From Streptomyces sp. TG1A-60 (GTDB taxonomy: Bacteria; Actinomycetota; Actinomycetes; Streptomycetales; Streptomycetaceae), in the NCBI RefSeq assembly GCF_037201975.1, contig NZ_CP147520.1, forward strand, positions 6,386,001-6,450,000: 64,000 nucleotides of DNA, read 5' to 3'. Under the pieces are notes generated by a model. The model was not told the origin of the DNA and ran no database searches. It was given only the letters and a program-made list of their open reading frames with translations. Position 1 is the first letter of the stretch; every line of letters begins with the position of its first letter. Below, piece after piece: positions 1 through 7,056 of this stretch. Both the position numbers and the translations under genes were made by a program.

Positions 1-402
1 CCCGTCCGTGAAGGCGCCCACCGCGCCCTGCCGTCGCACATACTCCCGCGCGGCCTGCGGGGACAGATTGCCGTTGACGAACGACGGGACGGCGCCGAGC
101 GACGTCAGCGCCAGGAAGTTCACCGCGAACTCCGCCGCGCAGTGGGAGTGGATGGCCACCGGGTCGCGGGGCCGCACACCCCGGGCCGCGTACCAGCCCG
201 CGTACGTCTCGACCACCTCGTACAGCTGCCCGAGCGTCAGTACCTCGGGGCGGCTGCCGTCAGGCGCCCGCCAGGTGCCGTCCGTCCGCAACACCGGCTC
301 GTCGAGCGGGCGTTCGTAGGCACGCAGCCGCTGCAGGACGTTGCCGGCGCCGAGTTCGGTGTCGGAGCAGATCCGCGCCCGCTCCTGCCTACTGATCAGC
401 AT
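1..402 (-). CDS. Adenylate-forming (acyl/aryl-CoA) ligase, N-terminal part, cut by the window edge
   Basis: I translated this strand by hand. It opens with ATG at 402 (MLISRQERARIC) and stays open to base 1, giving 134 residues. The residues around 65-110 (LTLGQLYEVVETYAGW, then GVRPRDPVAIHS and FLALTSLGAVPSFVNG) are the usual N-terminal pattern of AMP-dependent synthetases: a helix that proposes the acyl-binding fold, then the V-A-I-x-x-x strand. The ATP-binding loop lies outside the window. The start overlaps the stop of the ketosynthase-like gene upstream by 14 bases, so it belongs to the same transcript. It would be the second ligase of this locus and could activate an aromatic acid or a chain-terminating acyl or amine partner. 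Its substrate cannot be read from the part seen. Confidence 0.75.
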   Translation of the reverse strand, partial: MLISRQERARICSDTELGAGNVLQRLRAYERPLDEPVLRTDGTWRAPDGSRPEVLTLGQLYEVVETYAGWYAARGVRPRDPVAIHSHCAAEFAVNFLALTSLGAVPSFVNGNLSPQAAREYVRRQGAVGAFTDG

Positions 403-1237
403 GGGTCTCCGTCTCGTTTCCTTCCGGGCGCCGTTCGGCGCTGAGGCGGAACGCGGGCGTCCGGGCCCCGGTGACCAGGACGTGGGTGCCGCCGTCCCGC
501 AGCAGCCGTCGGTGTGCGGCGGCCAGGTCGAGCAGGCCCCGGACGCTTCCGGGACGGGGGGCGGGAGGGGTGGGCGCGCCGTCGTGGGTCCCCGTCGACC
601 GGACGGTCACCGGCGCGCCGGCGCCGGGGCGGGCGAGCAGTACCGCCACCGCCAGGCCGGCGGACTCGGGGAGGTCCGGGACCGGGCTGCCGCGGCCGGC
701 GGAGAGGTCCCGGTGGACGGCGGCCGGCCGTTCGCCGCCGCCCAGTTCCACGCCGAGCACCAGGACCCGGTCGAGCTCCGGGTCCTCAAGGAGCAGGTCG
801 GCCATGGCCAGCAGTTCGGTCACCGGGTCGTCGAGGGTGGAGAGGCTCACCATCTGGCCGGTGATCCGGAACTCCCGGCTGATGTGCCCCAGCACGGAGT
901 TGGGGGTGGCCTGCATGAACAGCAGCGGGTTGTGCACCCGCCCGGAGACCATCCGCCGGCTCGCCAGGTCCGCGGTGGTGGTGTCACCCATCAGACTCGC
1001 CAGCGCGACCGCCGTACGGGAACCGTCTCCGGGCCGCTCGGTCAGACACCGCGCGGCGACCTCGTACGCCAGCGGGCTGAACGCCGACTCCACGAAGCCG
1101 GGCAGCCGCGGCAGCGGGATGTCACCGTCGCGCCCGGTGCCGTGGGTGGCGGTGGCGGTGGTGAGGACGCCGAGGGGCGAACGGAGAGCCGACTTCACGG
1201 CCGGCAGGGTGTTCCCGGTCTTCTCGCTCGTCGTCAC
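389..1237 (-). CDS. Beta-ketoacyl-synthase-like protein without active-site Cys (chain-length-factor-like)
   Basis: The 282-residue protein starts at GTG 1237, which overlaps the stop of the ketosynthase gene by four bases (GTGA), so translation is coupled. The middle part (MQATPNSVLGHISREF, then ITGQMVSLST at about residues 115-145) matches the N-terminal half of the second ketoacyl-synthase family (ketoacyl-synt_2 type), seen in chain-length-factor subunits of aryl-polyene and other type II systems. The place where a true ketosynthase has Cys is occupied by Ser (VSLST). The C-terminal catalytic His motifs (NAHGT, KxxxGH) are absent. I infer a non-catalytic partner of the preceding ketosynthase that shapes chain length or holds the ACP. 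A chain-initiation or acyl-transfer role is possible. Confidence 0.75.
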   Translation of the reverse strand: MTTSEKTGNTLPAVKSALRSPLGVLTTATATHGTGRDGDIPLPRLPGFVESAFSPLAYEVAARCLTERPGDGSRTAVALASLMGDTTTADLASRRMVSGRVHNPLLFMQATPNSVLGHISREFRITGQMVSLSTLDDPVTELLAMADLLLEDPELDRVLVLGVELGGGERPAAVHRDLSAGRGSPVPDLPESAGLAVAVLLARPGAGAPVTVRSTGTHDGAPTPPAPRPGSVRGLLDLAAAHRRLLRDGGTHVLVTGARTPAFRLSAERRPEGNETETHADQ

Positions 1238-2427
1238 GGCCGCTCCAGGACGAGTGCGGTGTTGGCGCCACCGAAGGCGGCGTTGATGGTCAGGGCCCGG
1301 CGGAGGTCGGCCCGGCGGGGCTGGTTCGGCACGTAGTCCAGGTCGCACTCCGGGTCGGCCGTGGTGAAACCGGCGGTCGGCGGCAGTACGCCGTCCATGA
1401 GGGCCAGCATCGTGATCACGAACTCCACGACGCCGGCCGCCTCCAGGAGATGGCCGGTGGTGCTCTTGGTGGAGCTGACCGGGATCGCCTCGGCCCGCTC
1501 CGGGAAGGCGGCGCGCAGCCCGCGGGTCTCGGCACCGTCGTTGTACTTGGTGCCGGTGCCGTGGGCGTTGACATAGCCGAGCGCCGACCCGTCCGGGTCC
1601 CCGGCGAGCCGCAGTGCCTGCCGTGCCGCGCGGGCCAGGCCGACGCCCTCCGGGTGCGGCTGGGCGATGTGGTGGGCGTCGGTGGCCGCGCCCCACCCGA
1701 CGACGCTCGCCAGCGGCCGTGCCCCGCGCCGCCGCGCGTGCTCGGCCGACTCCAGCACGACGGCGGCGGCGCCGTCGCCGAGCAGCAGTCCGCTGCGGTC
1801 GGCGCTGAACGGCCGCACCATGCCGTCACGGGACAACGCCCGCCCCGAGTCGAACTTCCCGAACGTCTCCTCCTCCACCAGGTAGCCGCCGGCACACACC
1901 GCCGCGTCGACCCTGCCGGAGGAGATCAGCCGGCAGGCATGGATGATCGCGGCGGCGGAGGCGACACACGCGTTGGTGAACGTCAGCCGGGGCCCGGTCA
2001 GCCCGAGGCCGCCGGCCAGCGACTCGGCGAGGTACGCGGGGACGGCGTCGGCGATCCGGTCCGCAGACCCCCGCGCGTCCTCACCCTTCTCCGTCCTCGC
2101 CGCCGCGTCCCGCCAGTACCGCGTGATGCTCGTGCAGTCACCGGCGACGCCCAGCAGCACCGCCGCGTCCGCCCCCTGGGGCAGGCCCGCCATGTCGAGT
2201 GCTTCCGTGCCGCACCGGGCGAGGGCGTGGCGCAGGGCCCAGTCCTCGACCGCGTCGGGGCCGTCGGGGGCGGCGCCGGCCATCGGGGTGCGGTACGGGC
2301 CGGTGTCGAACCTGGTGGTGGGGGCGAAGGAGGGGACGCCGGCGAAGACGCCGCGCCGGAGGGGGGCCGCGCCCGTGCCGAAGGCGGTGCGCACGCCGAA
2401 CCCGGTCACCGTCACGTCACCGGTCAC
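1234..2427 (-). CDS. Beta-ketoacyl-ACP synthase (KAS II/FabF-like)
   Basis: A complete 397-residue ketosynthase. The catalytic triad is visible: Cys in FTNACVASAAA (about residue 165), His in YVNAHGTGTKYND (about 298) and His in SSTKSTTGHLLEAAG (about 335); the glycine-rich C-terminal strand is NAAFGGANTALVLE. GTG 2427 was chosen as start because GGAAGGGGG lies eight bases upstream and the family's first strand (VTVTGFGVRTAFG) follows at once; it overlaps the end of the ACP gene by 11 bases. It should catalyse Claisen condensation of an ACP-bound starter with malonyl-ACP. Together with the Cys-less partner downstream and two ACPs it forms a type-II-PKS-like core in a locus that also makes an amino-hydroxybenzoate unit. 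Primary fatty acid synthesis is unlikely given this context. Confidence 0.88.
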   Translation of the reverse strand: MTGDVTVTGFGVRTAFGTGAAPLRRGVFAGVPSFAPTTRFDTGPYRTPMAGAAPDGPDAVEDWALRHALARCGTEALDMAGLPQGADAAVLLGVAGDCTSITRYWRDAAARTEKGEDARGSADRIADAVPAYLAESLAGGLGLTGPRLTFTNACVASAAAIIHACRLISSGRVDAAVCAGGYLVEEETFGKFDSGRALSRDGMVRPFSADRSGLLLGDGAAAVVLESAEHARRRGARPLASVVGWGAATDAHHIAQPHPEGVGLARAARQALRLAGDPDGSALGYVNAHGTGTKYNDGAETRGLRAAFPERAEAIPVSSTKSTTGHLLEAAGVVEFVITMLALMDGVLPPTAGFTTADPECDLDYVPNQPRRADLRRALTINAAFGGANTALVLERP

Positions 2428-2709
2428 CGCGGCCACCCCCTTCCACCGGGTCCGCCCCGGCGGCACTCAGGAACTCGGTGAGCCGCCGCAGCGAGGTGAG
2501 CCGCGCGATGTCCTCGTCACCGGGCTCCACGACCAGGCCGTACCGCTCCTCCACCACATGCAGCAGCCACACCAGCCCGAGGGAGTCCAGGACCAGTTCG
2601 GCGTCGTCGCCGAGGTCTTCGGGGACCCCGGGAAGATCTTGCGGTCGGCCAGCAGTTCCCGGACGGTGTCGGTGGTGATGACGGACGGCGCGGAGGCTTC
2701 CGCGCTCAT
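2417..2709 (-). CDS. Acyl carrier protein, reading frame broken by a 1-base deletion
   Basis: The gene starts at ATG 2709, overlapping the preceding ACP stop (ATGA). The first 28 residues (MSAEASAPSVITTDTVRELL...) are in one frame. From about base 2630 the ACP signature continues in another: VPEDLGDDAELVLDS with the phosphopantetheine Ser in DSLGLV, then the helix VEERYGLVVEPGDEDIA, ending at TGA 2417. One extra G or C in the CCCCGGG run at 2626-2632 restores a normal ACP of about 97 residues. The two halves fit together exactly and the downstream start overlaps this stop, so the gene was recently intact or is intact and mis-sequenced. It would carry the growing chain or the aromatic starter for the neighbouring ketosynthase. 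Confidence 0.75.
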
Positions 2710-2981
2710 GCCTTCGCACCGCGCCCGACGACCTCGGCGACGAGCCCGCCGAGGGTCAGGGAGGCCAGGGGCTCGATGTCGGTGTCCGGGATCGCCACGC
2801 CGAACCGTGACTCCAGCCGCAGTGTGAGCTCGATCAGGCTCAGGGAGTCCAGCTCCAGCCCGCCGACGGTCACCGGGCTCTCGTCCGTGATGCCGTCGCG
2901 GCTCAGCAGGATGTTCATCTCGTCGATGACCGTGGTCAGGACGAACTCGCGGATCTCGTGGTCCAAGGTGGACGTGCTCAT
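2706..2981 (-). CDS. Acyl carrier protein
   Basis: A 91-residue acidic protein with the 4'-phosphopantetheine attachment motif LELDSLSLIELTLRLE (Ser at about residue 45) and the following helix pattern FGVAIPDTDIEPLASL of the PP-binding fold. I prefer ATG 2981 (MSTSTLDHEIREF) because GGAG lies nine bases upstream; an in-frame ATG at 3017 would add 12 residues without a clear ribosome site. It overlaps the second ACP gene by four bases. Two tandem ACPs beside a ligase suggest one receives the ligase product and one serves elongation, but the sequence does not say which. Confidence 0.88.
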   Translation of the reverse strand: MSTSTLDHEIREFVLTTVIDEMNILLSRDGITDESPVTVGGLELDSLSLIELTLRLESRFGVAIPDTDIEPLASLTLGGLVAEVVGRGAKA

Positions 2982-3066
2982 GATCGCCATCTCCGTGTGG
3001 AAGGTCGTGAAGGTCATGCGAAGGGTCGTGGGCGCGGGTCGTGCGTGAGGTGCCTTCCGAGTGCGG

Positions 3067-4482
3067 CTATGTGCCGCTCGCGACCGCCTGGAGCGTCGCC
3101 GCCCGGCGGACCAGCTTCCCGTTGGAGGTGCGGGGCAGGGTCTCCAGCAGCCGGATGACGCGGGGCAGCTTGTAGTCGGCGAGCCGCTCGCGGCACCAGC
3201 GCAGCAGCTCCTCCGCCGACGGGCTCCGGGCCCCGGCGGCGACCGTCACGTACGCCTCGGTCACGTCCTCGTGGACCAGGACCGCCTGTTCGACGGCCGG
3301 GTGCTCGCGCAGCACGTGCTCGATTTCGGTGAGGTCGACCTTGAGGCCGCCGACGACGACGAGGGAGTCGGCACGCCCGAGCACGGTGACCGACCCGTCG
3401 GCGGCCACACCGGCCCGGTCGCGGGTGTGCAGCCAGCCGTCCGTGTACTGGGTGCCGCCCGAGTCGCAGAGATAAGGCGACTCGGCGAGCGCGACGTCCA
3501 GTTCGCCCTTGTGCTCGCGGACCACCACACCCGGTGCGGGCCGCCCGACCGAGGGCCGGAGCGTGCCGCCGACGTCGATGGCGACGATGCCGGTCTCGGT
3601 GGTGCCGTAGGCCTCGCCGACTCCGACGCCGTACCGTTCGGCGAACCGCGCCGCGACCTCGGGAGGCATCAGCTCGCCGCCGGAGACGGCGGTCCGCAGC
3701 TCCGGCAGCTCGGGGGGATCGAGGGCGGCGGCGAGCAGTTCGTAGTGCATCGGCACCCCGAACAGGGTGGTGATCCGGTGCTCGACCGAGGTCCGCAGGA
3801 TGTCGCGGGCCGAGACCCGGGGCGTGAAGACGACGGAGACACCGGCCGCCAGCGAGTGCAGCAGCCCGCCGAGCAGTCCGAAGCTGTGCGCCGTGGAGCT
3901 GAGCAGCAGCAGCCGGTCGCCCTCGCCCGGCATGCCGGGGACGGTCGCGAACGACTCGATCTCGGCGGCGATCGACGCGGTGGTCCGCCCGATCACCTTG
4001 GGCCGCCCGGTCGAGCCCGAGCTGAACTGCACCAGCCGATGCCCGCCGGCGGCCGGCCGCCCCGCCCTGCGGCACCCGGTGGCGACCTCGTACTCGGAGC
4101 GGAAGCCGAACGCCGCCCGGACGTTGGAGCCAGCCCGGACCATGAACTGTGGCCGGCAGGTGGCGCAGAGCGCGTCCACCTCGGCGGGTTTCAGCCGGAA
4201 GTCGAAGAGCATCACCTGCGCGCCGAGCCGCCACAGCGCGAGCAGCACCTCGACCTGTGTGAAGCTGGGCGGCGTCTGGAGTCCCACCGTGCTGCCGGGC
4301 CCGATGTCGTAACCGGCGAACACGGCGGCCTGCTGAGCCACCCGCTCCCTCAGCTCGCCACGGGTGACGGTCTCCTGCTGATGTGTCAGATACGGCAGAC
4401 CGTCGTCCCGCGCGTCGAACAGCCGCTGGAGAAGGACGCCCATCCCGTCCCCGCCCGCCGAGGCAGTCACGAGTTCGCCCAT
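3067..4482 (-). CDS. AMP-dependent synthetase/aryl-acid ligase
   Basis: A complete 471-residue adenylate-forming enzyme. Motifs in order: phosphate-binding loop FSSGSTGRPKVI (about residue 153), acyl-pocket segment LLSSTAHSFGLLGG (about 195), YGTTETG (about 293), the hinge region YTDGWLHTRDRAG (about 350), LKVDLTEIEHVL (about 385) and the C-terminal catalytic Lys in PRTSNGKLVRR (about 455). It should form an acyl-adenylate and pass it to CoA or to one of the two ACPs encoded just downstream. The position next to the griH/griI pair makes 3-amino-4-hydroxybenzoate the most likely substrate; this is inferred from context. AAGGAGG lies 11 bases before the ATG, inside the end of the griH-like gene. 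Confidence 0.85.
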   Translation of the reverse strand: MGELVTASAGGDGMGVLLQRLFDARDDGLPYLTHQQETVTRGELRERVAQQAAVFAGYDIGPGSTVGLQTPPSFTQVEVLLALWRLGAQVMLFDFRLKPAEVDALCATCRPQFMVRAGSNVRAAFGFRSEYEVATGCRRAGRPAAGGHRLVQFSSGSTGRPKVIGRTTASIAAEIESFATVPGMPGEGDRLLLLSSTAHSFGLLGGLLHSLAAGVSVVFTPRVSARDILRTSVEHRITTLFGVPMHYELLAAALDPPELPELRTAVSGGELMPPEVAARFAERYGVGVGEAYGTTETGIVAIDVGGTLRPSVGRPAPGVVVREHKGELDVALAESPYLCDSGGTQYTDGWLHTRDRAGVAADGSVTVLGRADSLVVVGGLKVDLTEIEHVLREHPAVEQAVLVHEDVTEAYVTVAAGARSPSAEELLRWCRERLADYKLPRVIRLLETLPRTSNGKLVRRAATLQAVASGT

Positions 4483-4488
4483 GAGGTC

Positions 4489-5709
4489 TCAGACCTCCTT
4501 GCAGAACTCGCCGATGGGCAGGCCGACATGGCGCTTGTCCCGCGCCAGATAGCCGAGCAGCTCGTCACCGGCCCGCAGCTCGGTGACGTTGAGGACCTTG
4601 CCGCCCGGCCCGAGCACCCGTACGTGCCAGTCGTCCTGCACGGTCAGGCTGACCAGCCGCCCGTCGTCCGCGTGCGTACGGATCTCCAGCAGCGGCCGGG
4701 ACTCCAGCTTGGCCCGTCCGACCACCACCCGCCGGGTGCGGCCGTCGGCGCCGACCGCCAGCAGGGCGCTGCCGGAGCCCACCTCGCTGAGGTAGCTGGT
4801 CCGGTTGTCGGGGCCCAGCGTGTACGAGTGCAGGGCACCCGCGTTGACCCGGAACGGCCTGGTCGGCATGTACGGCAGCGGGTGGGTCTCGCTGCAGCAG
4901 AGCACGAACCCGGAGGAGTACGAGCCGACGAGGATGCCCTCGTCCTCCTCGAAGTGCGAGCAGGTGTCCACACAGACCCGGTCGCCGAGCCCGACGTGCC
5001 GGATGCTCTCGACGGTCAGTGTGGACAGCTCCAGCTGCGGGGTCGTCGCCTCCAGCAGCCGGGCCAGCGCGAACACGTCGTCGGCACCGCGCGGCGCGTA
5101 CAGGATGCCGTCCGAGCCGCGTTCGAGCACGTCGAAGACGATGGCCGCCTCCTCCAGGTCCCCGACGACGGTCACCAGCTTGCCCTCGGCCGACTCGGCC
5201 GCCGCGAGCACGATCTCCAGCGGGATCTTCGTCGGGTCGGCGAAGTGGATCACCGTGTACGGCAGAGCCATCGCGCCCACGCAGGACAGCTGCAGGGTGC
5301 GGTCGTCCCGTACGTCGACGAAGCCGGCGGCGGGTGTACCGGTGGCGGCGCGGTTCTCCGCGGCGAGGGAGTCCAGCTCGTCCTGGGTGGTGAACTTCCG
5401 CAGCAGTACGTCGATTCCGGTGCCGGCGGGGGTGTCGCCCTTGCCGGCGAGCGGGGCCCTGCCTTCCTTGTCCCCCTTGTCGGAGGTCTTCTCACCGGGC
5501 TTCTCACCGGCCTTCTCGTTCGCTTTCCTCGCGGGAGCCGCAGCCGTCCCACCGGGGACCAGCACGCGGGTCACGGTCGGCGGCAGCGTCCCGAGCAGCT
5601 CGGCGTCGGCGGAGACGACCCCGGCCATCCGGGCGTGGACGGCCGCGTCCACCACCGCCTGGAGCTGCGGACGGGGGACTTCACGGAGATCGATCCACGC
5701 AAACCTCAT
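4489..5709 (-). CDS. griH: GriH-type 3-amino-4-hydroxybenzoate synthase (dehydroquinate synthase II family)
   Basis: The 406-residue protein has the features of the dehydroquinate synthase II/GriH family: N-terminal FAWIDLREV, then DPTKIPLEIVLAAAESAEG, FDVLERGSDGILYAPR, GLGDRVCVDTCSHFEEDEG, ETHPLPYMPTRPFRVNAGA and the terminal QDDWHVRVLGPGGKVLNVTE. GriH, NspH and AsuA2 type enzymes turn the GriI product into 3-amino-4-hydroxybenzoate in grixazone, ferroverdin-type and manumycin-family pathways; archaeal relatives make dehydroquinate. The partner griI-like gene precedes it with an ATGA overlap, which favours the aminohydroxybenzoate role. An unusual Lys/Glu/Gly-rich stretch sits at about residues 62-97 (KANEKAGEKPGEKTSDKG), between the first two blocks. 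As far as I recall, relatives have a shorter loop there. Confidence 0.88.
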   Translation of the reverse strand: MRFAWIDLREVPRPQLQAVVDAAVHARMAGVVSADAELLGTLPPTVTRVLVPGGTAAAPARKANEKAGEKPGEKTSDKGDKEGRAPLAGKGDTPAGTGIDVLLRKFTTQDELDSLAAENRAATGTPAAGFVDVRDDRTLQLSCVGAMALPYTVIHFADPTKIPLEIVLAAAESAEGKLVTVVGDLEEAAIVFDVLERGSDGILYAPRGADDVFALARLLEATTPQLELSTLTVESIRHVGLGDRVCVDTCSHFEEDEGILVGSYSSGFVLCCSETHPLPYMPTRPFRVNAGALHSYTLGPDNRTSYLSEVGSGSALLAVGADGRTRRVVVGRAKLESRPLLEIRTHADDGRLVSLTVQDDWHVRVLGPGGKVLNVTELRAGDELLGYLARDKRHVGLPIGEFCKEV

Positions 5710-6533
5710 GCGACACCTGCCACGATCGTCGAGTAAGGGGAGGGGGTAGTCATGCTCATGCCATCAGTGACTCCGGCGCCGCCGTGCACCACCGCGGCGA
5801 GCCGGGAGACCAGAGTGGCGGGGGAAGGGGAGGAGAAGATCCGGCGGCCCACGGCAAGCCCCCGGCAGCCGGCGGCCATCACGGCGGTGCCGTACTCGAT
5901 CAGGTCGGAGCCGTCCGGTGGCCCGCCGGCCGCGAGGACGGGGATGGGGCTGTGGGCCACCACCTCGGCCATCCGGTCGATCGGCAGGGCGACGGAGGTC
6001 TTCACCATGTCGGCGCCGAGATCGGCGGCGACGTTCACGATGTGCGCGAGGAGGGCGGGATCGTGCGGGTTCTCGATCCGGGGGCCGCGCGGATAGACCA
6101 TCGCGATCAGCGGCATGCCCCACGTGTCGCAGGAACGGGCCACCGCGCCCAGGTCGGAGAGCTGCCGCCCCTCGGTGTCCGAGCCGATGTTCACATGGAC
6201 GCTGACCGCGTCCGCGCCGAGGGCCACCGCCTCCTCCACATCGCCGACCAGCACCTTGGCGTCGACATCGGAGGAGCAGGCCGTGCTGGCGCTCAGGTGC
6301 ACCACCAGCGCGCACCCCTTGAGGACGTCCGGAGTGAGCGCGCGGGCTCGCCCCTTGTGGACGATGATCCCGTCGGCCCCGCCTGCCACCAGCGCCTTCA
6401 ACAGCCCTTCCCACTGCCCCGGAGGGGCGACCGGACCGTCCGAAACGCTGTGGTCGAGCGGTATGAGCAAGTGCCGGTCGTCACCGGCCGACGAAAGTCT
6501 TCTCCAACGCAATGGCTTGCCAGTTTTCAGCAT
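5706..6533 (-). CDS. griI: GriI-type aldolase (2-amino-4,5-dihydroxy-6-oxo-heptanoate-7-phosphate synthase)
   Basis: The 275-residue protein belongs to the DhnA/GriI class I aldolase family: LLIPLDHSVSDGP near the N terminus, GADGIIVHKGRAR, VSVHVNIGSDTEG, MPLIAMVYPRGPRI, the Schiff-base Lys in GADMVKTSVALP (about residue 180) and the phosphate-binding end PVLAAGGPPDG plus AVGRRIFSS. In grixazone-type pathways it condenses aspartate semialdehyde with dihydroxyacetone phosphate. ATG 6533 (MLKTGKPLRW) is preferred because GGGAAGG lies 10 bases upstream and it matches the family's length; the frame is open 165 bases further upstream, but that part looks non-coding. It is the first gene of the leftward operon. 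Confidence 0.88.
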   Translation of the reverse strand: MLKTGKPLRWRRLSSAGDDRHLLIPLDHSVSDGPVAPPGQWEGLLKALVAGGADGIIVHKGRARALTPDVLKGCALVVHLSASTACSSDVDAKVLVGDVEEAVALGADAVSVHVNIGSDTEGRQLSDLGAVARSCDTWGMPLIAMVYPRGPRIENPHDPALLAHIVNVAADLGADMVKTSVALPIDRMAEVVAHSPIPVLAAGGPPDGSDLIEYGTAVMAAGCRGLAVGRRIFSSPSPATLVSRLAAVVHGGAGVTDGMSMTTPSPYSTIVAGVA

Positions 6534-7056
6534 GGGTAAAGCGCCTTCCCGGCTCTGAAGCCGCATTTCAGAAAGTCGAACGGCGGCAACCCGCTGCGGA
6601 CTCCATGTCCGAAAAACGATGGTCGTAGAACTTTCAAGTTCTGCCGACGTCAGCATTTCGTGCGTGATCGGGTGTTGGCAAGGCGTGACCTCAGGCAAAT
6701 TTTTATGCAGAAGTCGGTATGAATATTGACAGCACTTTGATGGAAGTCCTGGGTTGACGCCGTGTATAGATCGTGTTCATAGGTAACTATGCAGTAAGTG
6801 GTGAGTTGGTGGATGTAGTGTGCTCTGTACGTATTGTGGCGACCTGCCCCACGCGTAGCGGCATCACCTGTTTTATTGCCGTTGACCCTTGTGGAACGGC
6901 GCTATTTCCTCGGGCCGGTATTCACCGAGGGTTCCTTGTGGGAATCGAATTTCCCGGCCTAAGGTGACAGCCGCACTCCGGTTCGTGTTACATGCGTGGC
7001 CTCCCCAGCTGGGCCCGGACCATTTGTGTCCGGGCGTACCGGAAGTGAGACCCCCC
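6534..7056. promoter_or_regulatory. Divergent intergenic region with promoters of the aminohydroxybenzoate operon and the symporter
   Basis: The 523 bases between the griI-like gene (leftward) and the symporter gene (rightward) hold no convincing gene. Part of it (about 6690-6800) is clearly richer in A and T than the rest of the window, as expected for promoters. A candidate operator, GGGAATCGAATTTCCC at 6940-6955, has 5-bp inverted arms. I could not fix -35/-10 boxes with confidence, and no pathway-specific regulator gene lies in the part of the locus that is visible. Confidence 0.4.

Noticed and set aside
3061..5736. 891-residue plus-strand open frame
   Set aside because: It is antisense to the ligase, griH-like and ACP genes, has Arg/Gly/Asp-rich composition without any domain, and is typical of the long shadow frames in high-GC DNA.
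6773..6967. Small 64-residue frame in the control region upstream of the symporter
   Set aside because: No ribosome site and no family likeness; the stretch is better explained as a promoter region.
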